Shown one piece after another: positions 56,391-64,000 of a stretch of DNA of 64,000 nt. Origin of the DNA: Lineus longissimus (lineage: Eukaryota > Nemertea > Pilidiophora > Heteronemertea > Lineidae); NCBI RefSeq assembly GCF_910592395.1, contig NC_088323.1, positions 6,448,001-6,512,000 on the forward strand, read 5' to 3'. The notes below the pieces were generated by a model, which saw nothing but the letters and a program-made list of their open reading frames with translations, searched no databases and was not told where the DNA came from. The first letter of the stretch is position 1. Each line of letters starts with the position of its first letter. The position numbers were made by a program, and so were the translations under genes.

Positions 56391-58979
56391 ATGATGGGGG
56401 ATGCCACATATTCTGCTGAGCAGATCGAGCAGCTCTTGAAATGTCCTGTCTGCCTTGATCGCTTTAACCAACCCAAGATCCTTCCCTGTCAGCACACGTT
56501 CTGCAAATCACCATGCCTCCAGGGACTCATCTTGTCAAGCAACAACCGATTTATCAAATGTCCCGAGTGTCGTGCACAACATTTAGTCCCAAGAGAGGGA
56601 ATTGACGGCTTTGCTACGAACATTACAATTGCTGGATTTCTGGATCTGCAGGCGCGGGCTCCAGCTCCTGCGTCGGCTACCGTGGAAACAGATCAGGTGG
56701 ATTCAGGCAACAGCGCAAGTCCATTGAACTCAGGTTGTGGCGTCTGCAATGCTGACCTTGAACTTGTACTTTGTCATCACTGTGATAAACGTGTCTGCGA
56801 TAGCTGCCGTCAAAGCCATGTCAGGCAGATGAAACTTGACATCGGTCGGGTTGTTAATCAGCTCCGACGGAAAATTCCCAAGGTGTCTGACCTTGTGGGT
56901 CAAGTCGAGCACGGGAGTGAACAAGTCCGTTCTAATGTTGACTCTATAAAAGCTGAAATAAACAACACAATAGAAAAACATGTGAAAGAACTTAGAGACC
57001 GGCAGAATGTTTTGAATACAGAGTTAGAGATCTTGTTACAAACCGAGACGAGATCTTTAAGACTTCATCAAGAAAATCTGGAAGTTGAGCTCGCAAGTAT
57101 TGCAAGTTTCTGCGATTCGACTGAAGGTGCTGTGTCGCGGGAATCAACCGTGCCAGATACTGATCTCGTGGCTATGAGGCAGCAGAGCTCGCAACTGATG
57201 GCGCAGTGCCTTCACCTCGAGAATCAAACGCTACCCCAGAGTCGCCAGTTTCGTTGGGATTATAATGGACAGAATACTATGAATATGATATTGAACTTGG
57301 GTGACATTGCTGTTGCCGGAAGCACTAATGTGCAGAATGGTACTTCACCTCCACAGGCAGTTCATCGGGGGCAAAGAAATGGACATATGCGGGAAAATAT
57401 TGCGTTCATTGCGCCCCTTTACGAGCGTGGCGCCACTGACATGCTGATGCCACTGCAACGCTCGCCCGGCATTCAGGTACCGGAAAGGAGGGGCCGTAGT
57501 TCAAATGTTGATGTTCTGCGCAATAGTGATAGTCGACTCAACCAGCTGTCGTCACGTAGTTATCAACCGCCGCATTTAAGACAGAGCCACCCGGCTGCAA
57601 CATCTGTTCGTCATACACCACCTGTGATGCACCAACCGCCTGCCGTGCCTTCCCTAATCCGAACTGATAACTCACTATTCACAACACCGGCACGTCCAGT
57701 GAGAGAACTCCATGACGATGAAGAACGCGCATTTGCTGGTTTCATCAGCTTTTCGAATCCGAACTTCAGAGGCAACCGCACAAGGCCTCAGGTTATTCGT
57801 GCTGGGAATGATCGTAGAAACAATCGAAGAAATCACCTGCGCAATAACCAAAGTGAGAACTCAAACCAAAGCAATGGTAATACCTCTGCATCTGCAGCTC
57901 CCAGCATGCCGGGCAGAGAAAGGACATTTACTGTCGACGAGAATGAAAATAGTCCTCATAACACTAACAATGCTAATACTAGACCAGGGTTACGCGAGCA
58001 GGGTATCAGTTTCGAGATCCCGCTAAATGGGGATGAAGCCAGTGGAAGTGCAAACATTGACAATGCTATAAATAGCAACATTGCTGATCAGGCGGCGGGA
58101 GATGGACCTGTCCCACTTCACGATTACCGCGGTAAGACGAGAATATTTCGCCGAATTGGCTCTCGGGGAAACGGCAACGGAAAATTCACTTGGCCACGTG
58201 GCGTGGCTGTTGGGCCCAATACTGAAAACATCCATGTTGCGGACAGTAGTAATCATAGAGTACAGATATTCAGTAAGGAAGGACAGTTCTTAAAGTCATT
58301 TGGGTCCTATGGGCAGAATTCTGGTGAATTCGACTGCCTGGCTGGGATCACTGTCAACGCTTCGGGGCAGATTATCATCTCAGACCGTTATAACCACAGG
58401 GTACAGATCTTCAATAGCGACGGTAACTTCGTAAAACAGTTTGGCGAGGAAGGTCCGGGGGACGGAAAGTTTAGCTATCCCTGGGGTGTCTGCTGTGATA
58501 GCGCAGGTTGCGTATACGTTTGCGACAAAGAAAATCATCGCATACAGAAATTCCAAGCAGACGGTACTTTTGTACGCAAGTTCGGCAGTTTCGGTAACGG
58601 GAATGGCAAGTTTGAAAATCCGCATTATGTTGCCGTTAACGACAACACCCTTGTTGTCAGTGACCATGGCAACCATCGGATTCAGGTTTTTGATTTGGAT
58701 GGGAACCACAAACTTTCATTTGGCTCCGAGGGCACAGAACCTGGGCAGTTGAAGTATCCAAAAGGGGTCGCCATAGACCAACAGGGGTTCATCTTGGTGG
58801 GAAATAGTGGGAATAACCGAATTGATGTTTTCAGGGGCACTGGGAGTTTTTTCTGTTCGTTTGGTGGCTTGCGGCTAGGGAATAATGGAAATTTGAAGAG
58901 TTTGGAAGATATAGCTCTCATGGCGAATGGAAGAGTCATTGCCTGCAACAGAGAAAGCCATAACTTGACTATCTATTAG
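56391..58979 (+). CDS. TRIM-NHL protein, thin/NHL-1 type (TRIM32-like), 862 aa
   Basis: TRIM-NHL proteins are RING E3 ubiquitin ligases whose NHL propeller binds proteins or RNA; Drosophila thin maintains muscle. A RING lies at residues 18-60 (CPVC, LPCQHTFC, KCPEC), with the thin/NHL-1 spacing CxxxC after the His-Cys pair. One degenerate B-box lies at 116-143 (CGVC...CHHCDKRVCDSC), then a coiled coil about 148-250. A low-complexity Asn/Arg/Ser-rich linker (about 330-575) follows, then six NHL repeats from 578 to the end (PRGVAVG, ADSSNHRVQIF, DRYNHRVQIF, DKENHRIQKF, DHGNHRIQVF, NSGNNRIDVF). RING-adjacent and NHL sequences resemble thin/NHL-1 more than TRIM2/3 or Brat. The coding region is one exon preceded by an acceptor at 56385; the start ATG-ATG is the first in frame. 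Whether it is the sole TRIM32 orthologue here is unknown. Confidence 0.94.
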   Translation: MMGDATYSAEQIEQLLKCPVCLDRFNQPKILPCQHTFCKSPCLQGLILSSNNRFIKCPECRAQHLVPREGIDGFATNITIAGFLDLQARAPAPASATVETDQVDSGNSASPLNSGCGVCNADLELVLCHHCDKRVCDSCRQSHVRQMKLDIGRVVNQLRRKIPKVSDLVGQVEHGSEQVRSNVDSIKAEINNTIEKHVKELRDRQNVLNTELEILLQTETRSLRLHQENLEVELASIASFCDSTEGAVSRESTVPDTDLVAMRQQSSQLMAQCLHLENQTLPQSRQFRWDYNGQNTMNMILNLGDIAVAGSTNVQNGTSPPQAVHRGQRNGHMRENIAFIAPLYERGATDMLMPLQRSPGIQVPERRGRSSNVDVLRNSDSRLNQLSSRSYQPPHLRQSHPAATSVRHTPPVMHQPPAVPSLIRTDNSLFTTPARPVRELHDDEERAFAGFISFSNPNFRGNRTRPQVIRAGNDRRNNRRNHLRNNQSENSNQSNGNTSASAAPSMPGRERTFTVDENENSPHNTNNANTRPGLREQGISFEIPLNGDEASGSANIDNAINSNIADQAAGDGPVPLHDYRGKTRIFRRIGSRGNGNGKFTWPRGVAVGPNTENIHVADSSNHRVQIFSKEGQFLKSFGSYGQNSGEFDCLAGITVNASGQIIISDRYNHRVQIFNSDGNFVKQFGEEGPGDGKFSYPWGVCCDSAGCVYVCDKENHRIQKFQADGTFVRKFGSFGNGNGKFENPHYVAVNDNTLVVSDHGNHRIQVFDLDGNHKLSFGSEGTEPGQLKYPKGVAIDQQGFILVGNSGNNRIDVFRGTGSFFCSFGGLRLGNNGNLKSLEDIALMANGRVIACNRESHNLTIY

Positions 58980-59430
58980 GGGACCAAGTTCTGCAATTTG
59001 AAGCCTTGATGAAAGATTCTGTTGAGAAATTCATGGCTGTTGATAATTTTTCTTGTAACAAATCTTGCCAACATGTTATAGCTGACACATTCTGCCTAAT
59101 AAGTTTTTGACAGTGTTTACTGTGCTGTGTTTTAGATTTACTGTTGAATCAATCGATTTGTGACTTAATTTATCTGAACTTTCTCATGACATTCCATTTT
59201 ATAGTGATGATATCAGATTGTTTTAAGGTGTTCCTTCTGTCATGTCTGTGCCATGCCCAGTGTAAGACTTGTGAAATAACTTAGCTAATTTCTGCCGTGC
59301 TTGTCTCATTATAGAATTTGTTTTATATCTGTTTAATTATTAATCCAAAATCCAAAATCGTAGCTTTAACAGTTTTGGGATTTTATCCCAGCTTACGAAA
59401 ATCAACCACTCACAAAAACTAGCATTTCAC

Positions 59431-59624
59431 GGTTTTTAGTAACTAATAACCTTTATTCTTAGTATTTCGCAGGTTTTAGCTCAACTAATAGCCTTTATTC
59501 TTAGTATTTGACAGGTTTTAGTAGCTAATGGCCTTTATTCTTAGTATTTCACTGGTTTTAGTAAGTAATGGCCTTTATTCTTAGTATTTCACGGCTTCTA
59601 GTAACTTAGCGGCCTTTATTCTTG
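59431..59624 (+). repeat. ~41-bp tandem repeat in the TRIM-NHL 3'UTR
   Basis: Five units start at 59431, 59472, 59514, 59554 and 59593. Each carries GGTTTTAGTAACTAATGGCC-like sequence followed by TTTATTCTTAGTATTT. It is located between the stop codon and the polyadenylation signal. Confidence 0.9.
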
Positions 59625-59894
59625 TGTTCAATAATATTTTTCATTTTTAATCGCTTGATATCATGTGCAGTGTAATTAGAATAGGTGCTCACACTTGACA
59701 TTTGTACAACTTCTATCATAAAATTGCCTGTCAACCTCAGAAAAATGATTCCAATCTGTAATGTTATGGCTGTTTTCACCTAGGATCACCAATTGTAATA
59801 CATGTCAAGAACCATGGGGTTTTTTTTCCAAATAGTCATGCTGTTTTTTCCACAAAGTCTTGCTATTTATGGCTGTTCCTCTATCTAAAATATG

Positions 59895-59900
59895 AATAAA
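59895..59900 (+). terminator. Polyadenylation signal of the TRIM-NHL gene
   Basis: AATAAA 916 bp after the stop codon, followed by GT/T-rich sequence (TGTTGTTGTTTGG). It implies a ~0.9-kb 3'UTR. Confidence 0.65.
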
Positions 59901-60599
59901 ACAATGTTATCCTGCTGATAAAACTGTTGTTGTTTGGATTTTCACCAATGTACTGTTCCATTTTGGAATCATTTCACAGAACATAGGACAAAAAAAAGAA
60001 CATTTCTGAGGGAGCACATTTGTGTCGGCTGCTTTGGGATTTGATAAAATCATAGAGGCATTTTCGAGGTTTGAGAGCTGTCTTAACTTCGTAATGCAAG
60101 TGTGACTGCAAAAGGCCATCACCTGACTGCCCTGCATTGAACAACAATGAATTATTCCCTCCCCCATTACTGCAACGCGCCAAAGTTCAAGAATTCTCAT
60201 TTCTGTAACTGTGTATCGCAATGGAATGAGTTGTAAACTAATGGCTGCATGAACCATCTGGAGGGGCTGTCTCCTCAGAGTGTCATGACCAATGCTTGGA
60301 TATTCATTTGGTCTGGGTCCTTTCCCTAGACTTGTCTGGTTGGACCTTCCAGGAGCTGGGGCTCCTGCCTGCGTAAGTACTTCGAGTCTCAGGGAAACAC
60401 AAGCAAGTGCACCTCGGCAAGGACAGGCAGGATCCACTACAACTGCATATAAAGTTCCACTCTATCTAGTCTTGGTCTCCACTGACTCACACAAGTCTGA
60501 TTCAGCCAGCAACTCATCTCACTGTCCCATACAGCAGTTGCCTGAAAGACTGTATCTCAACCAGGATGCCAATTGGCCAGCATAAAACTTAAGAGAGAA

Positions 60600-62115
60600 A
60601 AAGCTGTGGTTCATGAAGGGAATGGTTGTGATATTGTCTTGAGTTTGCATCTAAGCCAGGAAGTCTGTTTAATATGTAAAAGGAGAGATGTAGTTCATTG
60701 AGGGATTGGCTGTGACATTGGGCGATATGAATAAAGACCAGCAAATGTTTTTATCTAAAACTCCATGTACATTTACACTTGGCCTATCTGTCCAAATTGA
60801 AGTAAAAGCATTTGCTGGTCTTTATCATATTACCCATTGTCTTGGTCCTGTCTCTCACGAGAATCATCAAGGAGTGGTTGTAAACACCATTCTGGTCTAG
60901 CTAGGATGTCCAATTACATAGAGTAATGGGGTATAGTTCATCGAGGAACTGGGTGTGATATTATCCTGTATCTCACCAAGATGTCCATTTGACATAGGTG
61001 TGTACCCGTGGGTTTGGTTCATTATGGGACTGGGTGTGACATTGTCCAGGACCTGTATCTCACAAGAAGTCCAGTGGATCAATGTGTGTGGGTTTGGTTC
61101 ATTGAGGGACTGGGTGTGACATTGCTCTGGTCCTGCATCTCAACAGGATGTCCATTTGACCAAGGTGTGTGGGCTTGGTTCATTGAGGGACTGGGTGTGA
61201 CATTGCTCTGGTCCTGCATCTCAACAGGATGTCCATTTGACCAAGGTGTGTGGGCTCGGTTCATTGAGGGACTGGTTGTGACATTGCTCTGGTCCTGCAT
61301 CTCAACAGGATGTCCATTTGACCAAGGTGGGTGGGCTTGGTTCATTGAGGGACTGGTTGTGACATTGCTCTGGTCCTGCATCTCAACAGGATGTCCATTT
61401 GACCAAAGTGTGTGGGCTTGGTTCATTGAGGGACTGGGTGTGACATTGCTCTGGTCCTGCATCTCAACAGGATGTCCATTTGACCAAGGTGTGTGGGCTT
61501 GGTTCATTGAGGGACTGGTTGTGACATTGCTCTGGTCCTGTAACTCAACAGGATGTCCATTTAACATAGGTGTGTGGGCTTGGTTCATTGAGGGACTAGT
61601 TGTTGTCATGTTTAAGACCCCATGCAGAAGACGTAAGTCTGTTAAAAATCGGTTTTATTAAGCCACGACAACAACAACTGATATACAGGGTGAAACAGAG
61701 ACAATGCAACATGAACATTACAGTTGTGACATTGCTCTGGGCCTCCATCTCACAAGCATGTCCATTTAACATAGGTGTGTGGGCTTGGTTCATTGAGGGA
61801 ATGGTTGTGACATCGCTCTGGTCCTGTATCTCACCAAGAGTCCAATTGCAATAGGTGTGTGGGTTTGGTTCATTGAGGGACTGGTTGTGATATTGTCCTG
61901 TACCTCACCAGGATTTCCATATGGGTATGGTTCATCAAGGGACTGGGTGTTACATTGTCCTGGTCCTGCATCTCACCAGCTTGTCCATTTGACATTGGTG
62001 TGCAGGTTTGGTTCATTGAAGGACTGGCTGTGACATTGTCCTGTATCCGACTGGAATGTCCATTTGACATAGGGTAATGGGCTCTTGAGGGACTGCGTGT
62101 GCAATTGTCCCAGTC
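60600..62115. repeat. 81-bp satellite array
   Basis: Units of 81 bp start at 61084 and repeat every 81 bp to 61570 with near identity (TGTGTGGGCTTGGTTCATTG, GGACTGGGTGTGACATTGCT, CAACAGGATGTCCATTTGAC). More diverged units extend to about 60600 and 62115. A ~115-bp unrelated segment (61608-61722) interrupts it. Because 81 is a multiple of 3, both strands stay open for about 170-217 codons; these are not taken as genes. Confidence 0.92.
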
Positions 62116-62241
62116 CTGTTTACTCGCCCCGAGGCTAAGAGTAGCAAGCTTTGAGGAAGTTTGCCTCCAATTTCAGGAATGAAATGAGGAGTCACTTCAT
62201 GGCTTAAATGGACAGACTCGAGAAATATATAGATAAAACAC

Positions 62242-62247
62242 TTTATT
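62242..62247 (-). terminator. Polyadenylation signal of CIR1
   Basis: TTTATT on plus (AATAAA on minus), 289 bp past the CIR1 stop, in a short AT-rich stretch. It also puts the CIR1 3' end about 100 bp from the satellite edge. Confidence 0.6.
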
Positions 62248-62535
62248 TACAATCAAATAAGGTCTGAAATAACAAAACAGAGACCTCCAGGATCAATGTC
62301 CGAGATAAGAGAGTTCATGGCCCTATTTTCTGACTCTTTTGCTTCGGATTGGCACAGATTCAGGGCTATCAGAAGGTGCGTATGAAGTGTTTTCCAGCTG
62401 TATTAAACAGGAACTACTGACAGAGTTCTTTTCAATCAATCTTCAAGTCAGAAGGCACTGATAAAATTATATGGGAAAATTCCTCTGCCCGATATGTTGC
62501 AAAAGATGTCACCATTACCCAAGAGTTCAGACTGT

Positions 62536-64000
62536 CTATCTTGAATCTCTCCGATTCCTCCTTGGTGATGATCGACCACGCACAGGGGACCTATCGCGAT
62601 GCGAATCACGCCTTGGGGACCTGTCACGATTTGACCTCACAGGGGACCTATCGCGATACGACTCTCTTTTCGGAGACCTATCACGCTGGGACTCCTTTTT
62701 TGGCGATCTCCATTGATACGAGTCTTTTTCCCGTGACCTATCTCGATATGAGTCCCTCTTTGGAGAGCGTTCTCGGTACGAGTCCCTCCTTGGAGAACGA
62801 CCTCGGTAAGAGTCCCTTTGCGGTGAGCTATCCCGATAGGTCTCTCTTCTTGGTGATCTATCACGATGTGACTCCCGTTTTGGAGACATATTACTTCGGC
62901 TGTGATCAGGGTGTCCATTTTTAGCAGAATGACCCCTATCATTTTCCCTTGAGGATTGACCTCTTCCACCACCCCTAGACTTTCTTATTTCGGGAGAAGC
63001 AGAGCGTCTCCTTGAAGAACTAGCCTGTGCTTCCTGGATGTGGCGTTTATGTCTAGAGTTCTGTTCTGGTTCACTTTCGCTGTCGGAATCTGAATCACTG
63101 CTCGAGTCCCTCTTTGAGTGTGATTTCTTTTTTGTTTTTGTCCGCCTATCATTTTCGGAGTCTGCAAAATATAGAGAGAGAGGTCAGATTGTCATCAAAT
63201 GACCCACTTGGCACCAAAACACTGTCCCTAATAGAGAGGCTGTGTTGTTCTGAGGTTCCATAAGCTGAGATTCCACTGCACCTTATGCTTCCAAACAAGT
63301 TTCTCCCTATTTCTTGAAATATAATTTCACATCTAAACTATTGCACTTTGGGCAGGAGAAAAACAAGGCGAGAACATCAAACATCAAGTCCCTTTCCATT
63401 CAAAAAACAATAAAACACCCGGAGAACTCACCAGAATCAGACTCATCATCTTTCCTCCCGTGCTTCCTGGATTTCTTCTTTTTGTCCTTCTTCTTCTTCT
63501 TAGACTTGCTCGACTTCTTCTCCTGTAACTTATTCAGTTTCCTGCAGAGACAGACACAAGTGGTTAAGATGGAAGCCACCAAATATATTTTCAGGTACGA
63601 CCCCATTAAAAAGATTCTCATCAGTAGCGCCACCGAAACTTTATTTTAGAAATGTCTGCTTTTCACGACCCCTTCCTTTAAAAACACACATGCAACCATT
63701 AGTTTGCAATGTCTTTTTTTGCGAATATAACTGCCATTGTGCCGAGTATACTCAAAATAAATTGCTGATTCCAGAAGAGTGTCTTGTTGGTCTTTGTAAA
63801 GGGAGGGGGGGGGGGCTAGAAAGAGACAAACAGTGTTGTATCTTTTAGCTTTAAGATCATTCTGATATGCTCCCTAATGTGGTTATAACTAAAGCCAACC
63901 ACATATGTGACTTACTTCAGCAGTTTCTTTTTCTGTTTTGGCGTGAGTGATTTCAGGAATTGGACCTCTGGATCATCACTGTCTTCAGAGTCTACCAGTT
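62536..64000 (-). CDS. CIR1: CIR1 (corepressor interacting with RBPJ), C-terminal three exons, partial
   Basis: CIR1 is a nuclear protein that links the Notch effector RBPJ to HDAC/SAP30 repression and associates with splicing factors. Exons on the minus strand: 64000-63916 (continues off the edge), 63541-63432, 63161-62536 (TAG 62538-62536); all GT-AG, phases consistent. The first encodes DDPEVQFLKSLTPKQKKKLL, matching human CIR1's EEDPEVEFLKSLTTKQKQKLL region. It is followed by a Lys-rich block (KKKKKDKKKKSRKHGRK), a Ser/Asp/Glu acidic block, and about 115 residues of 11-residue RS/RD repeats (SPKRESHRDR, SPRRDSYRER). The N-terminal CIR domain lies outside the window. The RS-repeat tail looks more regular than in the human protein. 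Identification rests on the conserved linker before the basic block, so it is strong but based on one region. Confidence 0.85.
63171..63260 (+). mobile_element. Mariner-like MITE fragment in CIR1 intron
   Basis: GAGGTCAGATTGTCATCAAA, then CCCACTTGGCACCAAAACAC and TGTCCCTAATAGAGAGGC match the CAGTAGAACCTC family body. Both termini are lost. Confidence 0.6.

Noticed and set aside
57712..58752. Overlapping ORFs of about 100 codons on both strands
   Set aside because: Shadows of the TRIM-NHL coding region in other frames.
60900..62100. Possible CRISPR-like or repeat-protein gene
   Set aside because: Units are directly adjacent with no unique spacers, and the DNA is eukaryotic; an 81-bp satellite explains it.

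Overview
The window reads as the genome of a marine invertebrate animal, most likely a lophotrochozoan. It has GT-AG introns, mostly AT-rich intergenic DNA, animal genes (INSIG, gamma-tubulin, an ADAM, a thin/NHL-1-type TRIM-NHL, CIR1), and a mobile-element set (pearl/Helitron-like element with an ACG microsatellite, tRNA-headed SINEs, foldback elements, a mariner-like MITE) that resembles what is known from molluscs and relatives. The species cannot be named from the sequence alone.

Layout. 852-1068 (-): first coding exon of INSIG, running off the left edge. 5869-10112 (+): complete 10-exon gamma-tubulin gene. 11.2-12.95 kb: degenerate minisatellite that flips strand at 11.6 kb. 13.17-14.32 kb: pearl/HINE-like element. 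16992-34830 (-): 16 exons of a transmembrane ADAM with a catalytically dead metalloprotease domain and an unusually long proline/serine-rich tail; the signal-peptide exon was not found. Its introns are packed with SINEs, MITEs and partial exon duplications. 38.7-40.6 kb: 5'-truncated LINE next to a fragment of an inverted-repeat element. 41.3-54.7 kb: diverged tandem duplication carrying two FkbM-type methyltransferase genes (45784-46737 and 52920-53873, 12 residue differences in 317). Copy 1 also holds two foldback elements and a BEL/Pao remnant. 56391-58979 (+): intact thin/NHL-1-like TRIM-NHL ORF with a long 3'UTR. 60.6-62.1 kb: 81-bp satellite. 62536-64000 (-): 3' half of CIR1, continuing beyond the right edge.

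The genes do not form one pathway. INSIG (sterol sensing in the ER), gamma-tubulin (microtubule nucleation), the ADAM (adhesion/ligand binding), the TRIM-NHL (ubiquitin ligase/RNA-binding scaffold) and CIR1 (Notch/RBPJ corepressor and splicing) are independent neighbours.

The most notable signals are these. (1) Mobile elements begin within a few bases of 5' splice sites in two unrelated genes: a SINE at an ADAM exon and a mariner-like MITE at gamma-tubulin exon 3. (2) Three partial exon duplications sit in adjacent introns. (3) A foldback element family has arms made of short A-rich tandem repeats, 9-10 bp target duplications, and one empty site preserved in the paralogous copy. (4) The ADAM keeps all three zinc-binding histidines but has Met in place of the catalytic Glu. 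(5) Minisatellites and the pearl-like element create clusters of perfect nuclear-receptor half-sites.
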